A stretch of 64,000 nucleotides of DNA. Source: an uncultured Bacillota bacterium (lineage in GTDB: Bacteria; Bacillota; Clostridia; Peptostreptococcales; Anaerovoracaceae). Positions 25,619 through 34,459 of the stretch are shown here, in pieces; position 1 is the stretch's first letter; each line of letters starts with the position of its first letter. The position numbers and the translations under genes are program-made. The notes beneath the pieces are model-generated. The model was given only the letters and a program-made list of their open reading frames with translations. It was not told the DNA's origin and did not search any database. Location: positions 1 through 64,000 of the forward strand of contig CAKMKG010000017.1 of the NCBI GenBank assembly GCA_927441425.1, given 5' to 3'.

Positions 25619-27403
25619 ATGAAGACCACCATCATCAAGCTTATCATTGCCATCGCTGCCTTTTCTCTGACAGTGGCTGCTGTGGTGGGGAGCATCACCT
25701 TTTCAAGGAGTTCCGAATATCTTCAGAGAGAAATCGAATCCAACGTCCGGAACACCACCGAAAAATATGCCAATCAGTTCAGCGCCATCTTCAATCATAA
25801 GGAGGGATTGGTGGACTCGGTGGCTGCCTTTGTTTCTGTGACCTTCGATCCCGAGGAACTGAAACGAAATCCGGCCTATATGGAGGAATACAAAGAGATG
25901 TTAAAAGAGATCATTGCAGAAACCATTTCCTCTACCACAATCGCCCATGGGCTGTATGTCACTTTCAATCCGGAGTTGACCCCAAACAATGATGAGGTGT
26001 GGTATTCCTTTCAGGACGGCGTCGCCACCTATATCGAGGCGGATTTCGAAGGAAATATGCGGGATTTTGAAGATCCTATCCCGGAAGATATGCAATACTT
26101 CTTTGCTCCCATCGAGGCAGGCAGTGCCATCTGGACCGGGCCCTACTACGACAAGGACATCAAGATCAATGTGCTTTCCTATTCAAAAGCCATCTACGTA
26201 GGAGATTTTTTCGTCGGTATCGCCGGATCGGACGTCACCACGGAGGACACTACGGATATCATTCAGCAAATGCATCCCTACGATAACGGATATGCTTTTC
26301 TATTGAACAGCGACATGGAATTCATCATTCGGCCGGATTCGGTGCAGGGAAAAACCTTGCAGGAGGTCATCCCGGAATCCTATGAATCGGTTGCCAGTCA
26401 GCTTATGCAGAAGCCTAACGGGGATCTTATTATGGAAGTGGACGGACTTCAGTATATCACCGGCTTCGCCCGTCTTAACAACGGTTGGATCCTGGGGATC
26501 TCACAACTTCGGCAAAATGCCTTTAGCCCGATTTACAGCTTGAATCAGGTATTGCTTGCCCAGGGGGTAATCATTTCCCTGCTGATCGTATTGTTTTCAA
26601 CCTTTTTTTCCATTTCCTTCTCCCGTCCCATCAACCTCCGTCAGAGCACGCTGGAAGCCCAGAACCGGGAAAAGGATATCCTGCTCATATATCAGTCCCG
26701 GCAGGCAAAGATTGGTGAAATGGTGGGAAATATCGCCCATCAGTGGAAACAGCCGCTGAACAGCATCAATCTGGTCCTGGTCAACATTATGGATGCCTAT
26801 CACTATGGAGATTTGGACGAAAAATCTTTAAGTAAAAGCATTCGGAAGGTGGAGGACATCATCAGCAATATGTCTGATACTATCGGAGACTTCACCGGAT
26901 TCCTCAAGCCTCCCAAGAAAAAGGACCATTTTGACGTCCATGACAGCATGACCATGGCACTGTCTTTGATGGAAGAAAGCCTCCAAAAGCACAGCATCAA
27001 GGTTAACTATCACAAGGAGGAATCCTGCATGGCTTATGGCTATGCCAATGAGTTCTCCCATGTGCTTTTCAATATCATCGGCAATGCTCGGGACGCGATC
27101 TTGGCGGAAAATCTCCCGGTGAAGCAGATCGATATCATCGTTCGCTACGAAGGGCAGAGCTTGTTCATCCAGATGGTGAATCGTTATTGCCGCATTGACG
27201 AAAAAATATTGGCCTTGGTCTTTGATCCTTATTTCACTACAAAGGAAGAAAAAGGAGGAACCGGAATCGGCCTTTATATTTCCAAGGTTATCATCGAGCA
27301 GCGGATGAACGGCAAGATTTGGTTGCAGAATATTCAGGACGGGGTAAGCTGCGCCATCAGCCTTCCTTGTTCCCCCGGCATCAATTTTCAGGAGGTAGAA
27401 TAA
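25619..27403 (+). CDS. Sensor histidine kinase with extracellular Cache domain
   Basis: 594-residue membrane kinase. ATG 25619 follows aaagggggact. N-terminal span (about 5-28), extracellular double-Cache-like region (about 35-300), second span (about 318-345), coupling helix, then a dimerisation/phosphoacceptor helix with His in GNIAHQWKQPLNS (about 370), and an ATPase domain with N box NIIGNARDAI, FDPYFTTK and GTGIGLYISK. The HQWKQPL type is typical of kinases with Cache sensors. Its stop codon overlaps the start of the response regulator, so the pair is coupled. Confidence 0.92.
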   Translation: MKTTIIKLIIAIAAFSLTVAAVVGSITFSRSSEYLQREIESNVRNTTEKYANQFSAIFNHKEGLVDSVAAFVSVTFDPEELKRNPAYMEEYKEMLKEIIAETISSTTIAHGLYVTFNPELTPNNDEVWYSFQDGVATYIEADFEGNMRDFEDPIPEDMQYFFAPIEAGSAIWTGPYYDKDIKINVLSYSKAIYVGDFFVGIAGSDVTTEDTTDIIQQMHPYDNGYAFLLNSDMEFIIRPDSVQGKTLQEVIPESYESVASQLMQKPNGDLIMEVDGLQYITGFARLNNGWILGISQLRQNAFSPIYSLNQVLLAQGVIISLLIVLFSTFFSISFSRPINLRQSTLEAQNREKDILLIYQSRQAKIGEMVGNIAHQWKQPLNSINLVLVNIMDAYHYGDLDEKSLSKSIRKVEDIISNMSDTIGDFTGFLKPPKKKDHFDVHDSMTMALSLMEESLQKHSIKVNYHKEESCMAYGYANEFSHVLFNIIGNARDAILAENLPVKQIDIIVRYEGQSLFIQMVNRYCRIDEKILALVFDPYFTTKEEKGGTGIGLYISKVIIEQRMNGKIWLQNIQDGVSCAISLPCSPGINFQEVE

Positions 27404-28164
27404 TGGAGATCCATGGAGATGTTTTAAAAGAAGTAAAAATCCTTTACGTGGAGGATGATCGCACCACCACCGAGGAACTGGGACAGTTTCTGAAAAGACG
27501 GGTGGGCCGTGTCTATGTGGCTCATGACGGACAGGAAGGCCTGGAGATGTTTGAAGAATATACTCCGGATATCATCATTGCTGACCTTTTTCTTCCTAAG
27601 TTGGGTGGTGTTGAAATGGTGAAAAAAATTCGGGAGATGGGCCATCAGACCCCGGTAATCATCACCTCAGCCGTTAACGATTCCAATGTGATCCTCAGTG
27701 CAGTGGATGCCGGGATCCTGAAGTATCTGCTGAAACCCATCAAAACCACGGAGTTATTAAAGGAACTCAGCGATCTGGCAGAAAAAATTGCAGAATCAGC
27801 AGCCCGGCCACCGGAATTCTTTTTTTCCAACAAACGAGAACTGGAAGGACGAATCAAAAAAGAATTTTCTGCCTTTCTGAAAAGCTTCACCGGAAAGGGT
27901 CCCAAAGATGTCATTGTTTTTATCTCCAATGGAGCGGTAGAAGTCTGCTCCACAGAGGTTATGACGGTTTATGAAAAAACCCTGCTTGACAATTCTCATA
28001 ATTTTGCTATAATTGAGCAAAATAGGCGATTGTTTTACCAGATCACGGAGTCCCGAATTTCAAAGATGATGGAGAATATCCTTCATCGGGATGTGCATCT
28101 GACGGAGATTGAAATCAATTTAAAACAGGATCGCAACAAATTAATATTTCGAATCGGCGCATGA
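27403..28164 (+). CDS. Response regulator with DUF2294 output domain
   Basis: 253-residue protein: receiver domain at 10-125 (acidic pocket VEDD, phospho-acceptor Asp in IIIADLFLPKLGG about residue 60, Thr/Ser in IITSA, Lys in LLKPIK) followed by a DUF2294 domain (RIKKEFSAFLKSFTGKGPK, VMTVYEKTLL, FYQITESRISKMMENILHR). No DNA-binding domain is seen, so output is not direct transcription control. DUF2294 is of unknown function. The next gene is an NhaC-type antiporter, which may be the regulated process. Confidence 0.85.
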   Translation: MEIHGDVLKEVKILYVEDDRTTTEELGQFLKRRVGRVYVAHDGQEGLEMFEEYTPDIIIADLFLPKLGGVEMVKKIREMGHQTPVIITSAVNDSNVILSAVDAGILKYLLKPIKTTELLKELSDLAEKIAESAARPPEFFFSNKRELEGRIKKEFSAFLKSFTGKGPKDVIVFISNGAVEVCSTEVMTVYEKTLLDNSHNFAIIEQNRRLFYQITESRISKMMENILHRDVHLTEIEINLKQDRNKLIFRIGA

Positions 28165-28277
28165 TACACCAGGCGACCTCCAACTGTATACAGCGGGATG
28201 GTCGAAGTGTCCAGGGGGGCGTCGGTTTCCCCTTCCGGGTTGGAAGGTTAAATTGAATCTATTAACTCAGTCAATTT

Positions 28278-28318
28278 AAACCCAGCACAATTATTTGTGT
28301 TGGGTTTTTATTATTTTT
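28278..28318 (+). terminator. Strong terminator in the leader of the NhaC-type gene
   Basis: 13-bp stem (aaacccagcacaa at 28278-28290 with ttgtgttgggttt at 28295-28307, one G-U pair) and a 4-base loop, followed by T-rich sequence. It lies 26 bases before the antiporter start. Upstream, ccttcc/ggaagg (near 28230-28247) and aaattga/tcaattt (28250-28277) could form further stems, so the 180-base gap may be a regulated leader, or simply the end of the two-component operon. Confidence 0.7.
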
Positions 28319-28343
28319 TTACACAATGAAAGGAGAAACCCAT

Positions 28344-29831
28344 ATGTCTACGTCTATGACAAAAGTAAAAGAGCTGACCAAAGGAGACATGTTACGCAGA
28401 AATATTTTTTTCTACGGTGTGATGATTATCGCCTTTGCCATCATCGGCTTCCTGGTGCCTGATGATCCGGCGGATTTTGGAATCATTTCTGCATTACCTG
28501 CCGCATTCCTCATTATTTTTATTTTTAAAACAAAGAGGATCATCGAAGCCCTGGCCCTGGCCGTCATCCTAACCACCATCATGGGGTACAAGGGAGAATT
28601 TTTTGGAGTGTTCAACGAAATCATTCTTAACAATGTTATGGACGAGGATATGGCCTGGCTGTTCATCGTCTGTGGCCTGATGGGCGGTATCGTCGCTGTG
28701 GTTGAAACCAGCGGAGGAGGATATGCCTTCGGAAACTGGGTCACAAAAAAGGCCAAAACGGAAAAGTCCACCTTGCTGTGGACAGCCGTCTGCTCCCTGC
28801 TGTTATCCATCGACGACTACCTTAGCGTTCTTACTACGGGTTCTGCAATGACACCGGTCAACGACCGTCACCGGACACCGAGAGAAATGACTGCTTACAT
28901 CGTCGACTCCACGGCCGCTCCTGCCTGCGTCCTCAACCCCATTTCAACTTGGGCTGTCTTCATCGGCGGACTAATGGTTGCCAACGGTCTGGGAGAACCA
29001 GGTTCACAGGTATTGACCTACGCCCAGGTTGTCCCGTATAACTTTTATGCTATGGGAGCCCTCTTAGTATTGTTTCTGGTCATCATCGGCGTCATTCCCA
29101 AGTTCGGTCCTATGAAAAAAGCCTACGAGAGAATTCATGCCGGCGGACCTTTGGCCCCTCCGGGATCCGAAAGAATCGATATCCGGGCTGGGAAAGAAGC
29201 CGCGATTCCCGAGAATCCCAAACTTAGAAACTTCTTCGTTCCGATGCTTGTTCTTGTTTCCGCTACCATCTTATTCGGCTTCGATATGCAGATGGGTGTT
29301 GTTACTGCCATCGGCTTTAACTTCATCTGGTTCGTCCTTCAGGGAATGAGCCCGGAAACGTACGTGGACGAAGTGCTGCGGGGACTGAAAAACATGCTGA
29401 TGCCTCTATTCATGATGATACTGGCCTTCAGCTTTGCAGACGGTTGCGAACGAATCGGATTTATGGACTTCGTGGTTGATACTGCTACTGCCCACATCAC
29501 TCTTCAGTATCTGCCTATCACCATCTTCCTGGTATTTGCTTTTACCGAGTTCATCATGGGCATTAACTGGGGTATGTACATCATCGCGCTTCCAATGGTG
29601 GTTCCGGTAACCCTGGCCCTGGGCGGAGATCCCATTGTTATGGTGGGCGTTGTTGCCGCTGCCGGAGTTTGGGGAAGCCACTGTTGCTTCTACTCCGATG
29701 CTACCATCCTGACATCCGCAGCTACCGGTTGTGACAATTTCCGGCATGCCATCACACAGATTCCTTACGGCTTCATCGCCGGTATCTTGGCTGGTATTGG
29801 CTACTTATTCCTGGGAATCATCCTTTACTAG
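28344..29831 (+). CDS. NhaC-type Na+/H+ antiporter family transporter
   Basis: 495-residue membrane protein with about 11-12 spans. ATG 28344 follows aaaggag. The conserved core SIDDYLSVLTTGSAMTPV and STAAPACVLNPISTWAVF, plus GVWGSHCCFYSDAT near the C-terminus, place it in the NhaC superfamily. Some members exchange Na+ for H+, others move organic acids or amino acids. Being next to a Cache two-component system suggests it is controlled by an external metabolite. Confidence 0.88.
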   Translation: MSTSMTKVKELTKGDMLRRNIFFYGVMIIAFAIIGFLVPDDPADFGIISALPAAFLIIFIFKTKRIIEALALAVILTTIMGYKGEFFGVFNEIILNNVMDEDMAWLFIVCGLMGGIVAVVETSGGGYAFGNWVTKKAKTEKSTLLWTAVCSLLLSIDDYLSVLTTGSAMTPVNDRHRTPREMTAYIVDSTAAPACVLNPISTWAVFIGGLMVANGLGEPGSQVLTYAQVVPYNFYAMGALLVLFLVIIGVIPKFGPMKKAYERIHAGGPLAPPGSERIDIRAGKEAAIPENPKLRNFFVPMLVLVSATILFGFDMQMGVVTAIGFNFIWFVLQGMSPETYVDEVLRGLKNMLMPLFMMILAFSFADGCERIGFMDFVVDTATAHITLQYLPITIFLVFAFTEFIMGINWGMYIIALPMVVPVTLALGGDPIVMVGVVAAAGVWGSHCCFYSDATILTSAATGCDNFRHAITQIPYGFIAGILAGIGYLFLGIILY

Positions 29832-29881
29832 TTATAAGCGTTTCTACAAACCGGCAGTTGTGTAGATAATTGTCGAAATAG

Positions 29882-29928
29882 AAGACCCTTTAATTCCAAC
29901 GCCTTTGCGGATTAACAGGGTCTTTTTT
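29882..29928 (+). terminator. Terminator after NhaC-type gene
   Basis: Arms aagaccct (29882-29889) and agggtctt (29917-29924), then tttt. Confidence 0.75.
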
Positions 29929-30060
29929 CACTTTGTAATCTACCAATCTATCTTCATTATAACAAATTCAAATGGTATTGTTTCGTTAGACAAACATGAT
30001 ACTGTTTTAAAATATAGACATAAATAGTTATAAAATGAGGGATTTCTTAATCTATCTGAG

Positions 30061-30092
30061 AAAAGCCTTGCTCAATGATATTTGGCTTTTTT
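30061..30092 (+). terminator. Candidate attenuator before purK
   Basis: Arms aaaagcc (30061-30067) and ggctttt (30084-30090) followed by further T, 27 bases before the purK start. No purine riboswitch core could be recognised in the preceding 130 bases, so the controlling signal is unknown. Confidence 0.5.
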
Positions 30093-30118
30093 TATTATAA
30101 AAATAGGATGGTGAACGT

Positions 30119-31294
30119 ATGAGTACGAAGAAAGTAAAGCAGTTGAACCCACCAGCGACGATCGGTATCATAGGAGGTGGGCAATTAGGCAAAATGCTTG
30201 CTTTTGAAGCCAAGCGGATGGGTTTTAATGTCATTGTATTAGATCCAAAACCTTGTTCTTCAGCTGGTCAAGTTGCAGATGAACAAATTGTTGCCAACTA
30301 TAATGATTTGCCTGCATTGCGTGAGCTAGCAAGGAAATCAGATGTAATAACTTATGAATTTGAACATATAGATGTGGAGTTGCTCAACGTGATTGAAAGT
30401 GATGGATACTCAGTATATCCGTCGTCAGAGACTTTGAAGCGAATTCAAAATAAATATACTCAAAAAAGCATGTTAAAGAGCATAGGTGTAAGAGTTCCTG
30501 ACTTTTATTTCGTGCAAACCTTCGAAGATTTGAAGAATACTTTTTACAGGCTCAATCAAAAGATTATTTTAAAGACTTGCACGGATGGCTATGATGGGAA
30601 AGGAAATATTATCATTAGTAATCTATGCGAACTAGAAACGGCTTATCAAAAATTCAATGGCCAAGAATTAATGGTGGAGGAATATATTAATTTTATAAAA
30701 GAAGTATCAATTATTATTGCTAAGAATGAAGAGGGGGTCGTCTACTATCCAATTGCAGAGAACTTTCATAGAAATAGTATACTGATAAAATCACTTATTC
30801 CTGCTAATGTAACGAGTGAGATTGCGAACAGCATTCATCTCATAAGTGAAAAAATAGTTGAAGAATTGAACGACTTTGGTGTGTTTTGTATTGAATACTT
30901 CATTGATTCGAGCCTCAATGTCCTTGTTAACGAGATTGCCCCACGACCTCATAACTCAGGGCATTATACGATTGAGGGCTGCGTATCTTCCCAATTTGAA
31001 CAGCTCATTCGAATTGTTTGTGGGATGCCTCTGGGCTCCACTCAATTGAGAATGCCTTGTGCTATGTATAATATTCTGGGAAGTCCGATTACCAGTGGAC
31101 GATATATGATTTCCGGTGTTGATTCGATTTTAAGAATTCACGATTGCCACTTGCACTTGTATGGCAAAACGGAGTCTCACCATTTGAAAAAAATTGGGCA
31201 TATAACTGCACTGGACTTATCAATTGAAGCTGCAGATAATAAAGCTGAGCAAGCATTAAATAATGTTGAAGTAAAGGCAAAGGGGAAAATGTAA
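30119..31294 (+). CDS. purK: N5-carboxyaminoimidazole ribonucleotide synthase
   Basis: 391-residue ATP-grasp enzyme of purine synthesis that makes N5-CAIR from AIR, bicarbonate and ATP. Motifs: TIGIIGGGQLGKMLAFEAKR (about 14-33), VLDPKPCSSAGQVAD, TYEFEHID, the ATP-grasp loop KTCTDGYDGKG (about 156-166) and NEIAPRPHNSGHYTIEGC (about 274). It starts after ggatggtgaacgt. It is followed by purE, but no other pur gene lies nearby, so the pair is an isolated cassette. Confidence 0.95.
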   Translation: MSTKKVKQLNPPATIGIIGGGQLGKMLAFEAKRMGFNVIVLDPKPCSSAGQVADEQIVANYNDLPALRELARKSDVITYEFEHIDVELLNVIESDGYSVYPSSETLKRIQNKYTQKSMLKSIGVRVPDFYFVQTFEDLKNTFYRLNQKIILKTCTDGYDGKGNIIISNLCELETAYQKFNGQELMVEEYINFIKEVSIIIAKNEEGVVYYPIAENFHRNSILIKSLIPANVTSEIANSIHLISEKIVEELNDFGVFCIEYFIDSSLNVLVNEIAPRPHNSGHYTIEGCVSSQFEQLIRIVCGMPLGSTQLRMPCAMYNILGSPITSGRYMISGVDSILRIHDCHLHLYGKTESHHLKKIGHITALDLSIEAADNKAEQALNNVEVKAKGKM

Positions 31295-31323
31295 TAAGAA
31301 AGTAGATACGGAGGTTATACGGT

Positions 31324-31863
31324 ATGAAAAATGAAAAAATCAAAAAAGACAAAGTACCAATGGTTGGCATCATCATGGGAAGCGATTCAGATTTAAAAAT
31401 TATGAATAACGCAGCGATGATGATGGAGCAATTTTCTATTCCTTATGAAATAAAGGTAGTATCAGCCCACAGAACGCCAGAAAGAATGTTTGAATATGCG
31501 AAGAATGCTCAAAGCAGAGGCATTGAAGTCATTATTGCAGGCGCCGGTGGTGCAGCCCATTTGCCGGGGATGGTTGCTTCGTTGACACAGCTTCCTGTTA
31601 TTGGCGTTCCGGTGAAATTAAAGGAGCTTGATGGACTTGATTCTCTATTGTCTATTGTTCAAATGCCAGGTGGTGTTCCAGTAGCTACAGTTGGAATCAA
31701 TAATGCAAAAAATGCAGGCCTTTTAGCAGCAAGAATTCTTGGAATTAAGCATCGTGAAATCAATCAGAAATTAGAAGAAAATGCGCTTCTCATCAAAGAA
31801 AATCTTGTTTATGACTTGGAACAAAAACTAAAAGAGAGCTGGGATTCTGATGAACCAAAATGA
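31324..31863 (+). CDS. purE: N5-CAIR mutase, class I PurE
   Basis: 179-residue enzyme converting N5-CAIR to CAIR, the partner of PurK. Typical class I sequence: [12 protein letters not shown] (about 17), [14 protein letters not shown] (about 43), [17 protein letters not shown] (about 71), [13 protein letters not shown]. Slightly long because of an N-terminal basic extension ([11 protein letters not shown]). 29 bases separate it from purK, with ggaggt before the start. Confidence 0.97.
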   Translation: MKNEKIKKDKVPMVGIIMGSDSDLKIMNNAAMMMEQFSIPYEIKVVSAHRTPERMFEYAKNAQSRGIEVIIAGAGGAAHLPGMVASLTQLPVIGVPVKLKELDGLDSLLSIVQMPGGVPVATVGINNAKNAGLLAARILGIKHREINQKLEENALLIKENLVYDLEQKLKESWDSDEPK

Positions 31864-31891
31864 AGGACATAAGAATGGAGGGCATCACGTA

Positions 31892-32650
31892 ATGAAACAG
31901 TGGTATGAAAAATTATTTGATAACTACGGGAAAAAATACGACAAGGAGATTTTTACCCAAGGGACAATTGGTGAATGCGACTTTATTGAGAAAGAATTGA
32001 ATTATAATAAATCATTGATAATACTTGATGTTGGGTGCGGAACCGGTAGGCATTCAATTGAACTCTCTAAAAGAGGGTATATGCTTACAGGCATCGATCT
32101 ATCCGAATCCCAGCTGGAAAAAGCAAGAGAGAAAGCAATAGCAAATAACCTTAGGATTGATTTTCTAAGACATGATGCCAGAAATCTCCCCTTTGAAAAT
32201 CGGTTTGATGCTGCTATTATGCTTTGTGAAGGCGGGTTTCCACTTATGGAAACAGACGAAATGAATTTTGAGATACTGAAAAATGTAACAAAGTCGATCA
32301 AGAATTCAGCAAAATTAATATTTACAACCCTCAATGGATTGTTTCCGTTGCATCATTCCATCAATGAATTCCATGGAGAGAATCATCACGAAGGAGCACA
32401 TTATAAAAGTGAAACCTTTGATTTAATGACCTTAAGGGATTATAATATCACCACTTTAATTGATGATGATGGAAATGAACACAAGCTTGAGTGTAATGAA
32501 AGATACTATGTCCCAAGCGAAATCACATGGTTGCTCAAATCTTTGGGATTTAAAAAGGTTGAGATTTTCGGAGCTAAAATCGGGGCTTATTCGAGGGAGG
32601 ATAAGCTTACAACAGAGGATTACGAAATGCTTGTTGTAGCTGAAAAGTAG
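31892..32650 (+). CDS. SAM-dependent methyltransferase
   Basis: 252-residue class I methyltransferase. ATG 31892 is preferred, with tggaggg upstream; an in-frame ATG at 31850 overlaps purE. Motif I LDVGCGTGRHSIELSKRG (about 44-61), then GIDLSES (about 66), DAAIMLCEGGFPL (about 109). The N-terminus MKQWYEKLFDNYGKKYDKE is shared with a group of small-molecule methyltransferases. Substrate unknown; cotranscription with purKE is likely by spacing but need not mean related function. Confidence 0.82.
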   Translation: MKQWYEKLFDNYGKKYDKEIFTQGTIGECDFIEKELNYNKSLIILDVGCGTGRHSIELSKRGYMLTGIDLSESQLEKAREKAIANNLRIDFLRHDARNLPFENRFDAAIMLCEGGFPLMETDEMNFEILKNVTKSIKNSAKLIFTTLNGLFPLHHSINEFHGENHHEGAHYKSETFDLMTLRDYNITTLIDDDGNEHKLECNERYYVPSEITWLLKSLGFKKVEIFGAKIGAYSREDKLTTEDYEMLVVAEK

Positions 32651-32733
32651 GAAACATCAATCATGCTTACTGAAACTTCTGAGATTTCAGGTCCGTTATC
32701 AACCTTAATAAAGGTAATACCCTGCCGGCTTTG

Positions 32734-32761
32734 TTGACAAAACATGAAAATATAATACAAT
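32734..32761 (+). promoter_or_regulatory. Sigma-A promoter of chemoreceptor gene
   Basis: TTGACA (32734-32739), 16-base spacer, TACAAT (32756-32761). Confidence 0.7.
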
Positions 32762-32835
32762 GAATAGTAAGTAATGTTTAGTGGAAGAGTAGAATGGATA
32801 TTAATACGTTTGAGCTTGATATCTAACAGGCTTTT

Positions 32836-33885
32836 ATGAGGAAGATAGTGGAGGATGGAATGGGTGATAAGACAAATGAAGTTGGCAGACTCCAGGACGA
32901 AATAAAGGAATTAATTCATGCGATAGGAAGCCTTGAAGATCAAAATATTAATGAGATTCAAGCATTTAAACAGCAGTCAACGAGCATGAATGTTGGTTTT
33001 ACTGCTATTTTTGAAAGCATCAAGTCATTATATGAAAAATCCGGTGAAATTGACAAGATTGTTGGTCTAATTACCAGAATTGCAAGCCAGACAAATTTAT
33101 TGGCAATGAATGCATCGATAGAAGCAGCAAGAGCTGGTGAACATGGACGTACGTTTACAGTTGTGGCGGATGAAGTAAAAAAATTATCGACTCAAACCTC
33201 AAATTCCGCATCAAACATTAAGGCCCTTGTAGATAATATTCAATCGGAAATCATGGTTGCGAAAAATAGTATCGATGAGATCAACAAATCTTTAGGAGGG
33301 CTGAAATTCGAAGATAACAATATTCAAAATGTATATGGAAAAGAGGCAGATCAAGCGGCTGGATATATCCTTGAGGAGATTAAAAAAGTATTTAACCTGG
33401 AAAGAGCGAGAGTGAATCCGGGAGCTTACTATGTAGGAATTCAAAAAGACATTGAGCGGGTTTGTGAAGTGGTATTAAAGAAATTTAAAGGGGCACTGGG
33501 ATCCTATTTCTATATCGATGAAACGTTACTCGGGCATTTGTTACCGGATGATTTTGCGGTTGGAATCTATGCTTTATGGCAGAATGATAAGCTGGAAAAA
33601 CAGAAAATACTTTATGTTAAGGATATGAAACCAACAAACGATTATCTATCGTGGTACTATGGGCCTATTCGAGCGAAAAAAGGAGCATGGAGCAAAGTAT
33701 CCTATGATCCTTTTGCAAAAAAAGAATTGGTATCTTACGCAGTGCCATTATATATGAACGGGCAATTGATCGGTGTTGGAGGAATTGATATTGATTACGA
33801 ATTATATCGGCACAATAATCAGAAAGAGGTATTAGGCAGAATGAAAGAGAACATTGATCTGCTCTCTGAATATGCTAAAAAATAG
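32836..33885 (+). CDS. Soluble chemoreceptor with C-terminal sensor region
   Basis: 349 residues (341 if ATG 32860, which has a better ribosome site, is used). The chemoreceptor signalling tip is clear: [20 protein letters not shown] (about 96-115) and [13 protein letters not shown]. No membrane span is present. The region after the hairpin (about 190-340, with [33 protein letters not shown] and [14 protein letters not shown]) resembles a Cache-like sensor placed at the C-terminus, the reverse of normal order. Upstream, ATG 32794 opens a frame broken only by a TAA at 32824, so the gene may have lost its first 14 codons to a nonsense mutation. Confidence 0.75.
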   Translation: MRKIVEDGMGDKTNEVGRLQDEIKELIHAIGSLEDQNINEIQAFKQQSTSMNVGFTAIFESIKSLYEKSGEIDKIVGLITRIASQTNLLAMNASIEAARAGEHGRTFTVVADEVKKLSTQTSNSASNIKALVDNIQSEIMVAKNSIDEINKSLGGLKFEDNNIQNVYGKEADQAAGYILEEIKKVFNLERARVNPGAYYVGIQKDIERVCEVVLKKFKGALGSYFYIDETLLGHLLPDDFAVGIYALWQNDKLEKQKILYVKDMKPTNDYLSWYYGPIRAKKGAWSKVSYDPFAKKELVSYAVPLYMNGQLIGVGGIDIDYELYRHNNQKEVLGRMKENIDLLSEYAKK

Positions 33886-33892
33886 GTTTTGT

Positions 33893-34459
33893 ATGGAAAA
33901 TGAACAAAGGACATTGTCACCTGAACAGCGAGTGGTGATCCTCGGAATATTAAAAAACCGTTTTGAGGAAAATATGGACCGTCACAAAGGACTAAAATGG
34001 GCAAACATCCAGGCTATTTTGGAATCAAATGTTGAAAAAATGTGGTCGCTCCATGAAATGGAAATCACCGGAGGCGAACCGGATGTTATTAACCATGATA
34101 AAAAAGCGGGCGAATACCTTTTTGTAGATTGTTCGGCGGAAAGTCCGAAAGGTCGCAGAAATGTTTGTTACGACCGTGAAGCACTAGTGTCAAGGAAAGA
34201 ACATAAACCACAAAACAGCGCTGTCGATATGGCTGCTGCCATGGGGATTGAACTATTAACGGAAGAACAATATCGGGAGCTGCAGAAACTAGGAAATTTC
34301 GATACGAAAACATCAAGCTGGGTAAAAACTCCTGTGAATATTAGAAGGCTAGGTGGGGCCCTGTTTTGTGATCGCCGCTACGATACAGTCTTTGTGTATC
34401 ACAACGGAGCGGAATCTTATTATGCTGTCAGGGGGTTCCGAGGCATGTTAAGGGTTTGA
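33893..34459 (+). CDS. DUF4256 family protein
   Basis: 188-residue protein of unknown function. ATG 33893 lies 7 bases after the chemoreceptor stop with a weak site. Recognisable family segments: LKNRFEENMDRHKGLKW, WSLHEMEITGGEPDVI, VDCSAESPKGRRNVCYD, HNGAESYYAVRGFRG. No signal peptide or membrane span. A 44-base degenerate copy of its VDCSAESPKGR region lies at 50793-50836. It converges with and overlaps the WYL regulator by 12 bases. Confidence 0.8.
   Translation: MENEQRTLSPEQRVVILGILKNRFEENMDRHKGLKWANIQAILESNVEKMWSLHEMEITGGEPDVINHDKKAGEYLFVDCSAESPKGRRNVCYDREALVSRKEHKPQNSAVDMAAAMGIELLTEEQYRELQKLGNFDTKTSSWVKTPVNIRRLGGALFCDRRYDTVFVYHNGAESYYAVRGFRGMLRV

Noticed and set aside
27900-28020. Promoter-like TTGACA and TATAAT strings inside the response-regulator gene
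   Set aside because: They lie within coding sequence (near 27987 and 28007) with a spacing of about 14 bases, too short for a normal promoter.
28185-28250. tRNA-like string (gggatggtcgaagtgtcc) between the response regulator and NhaC-type gene
   Set aside because: No acceptor stem, anticodon arm or T-loop could be completed; treated as part of a structured leader.
29930-30118. Purine riboswitch or PurR box before purK
   Set aside because: Neither the conserved purine-riboswitch loops nor a CCGAAC-type PurR box is visible.
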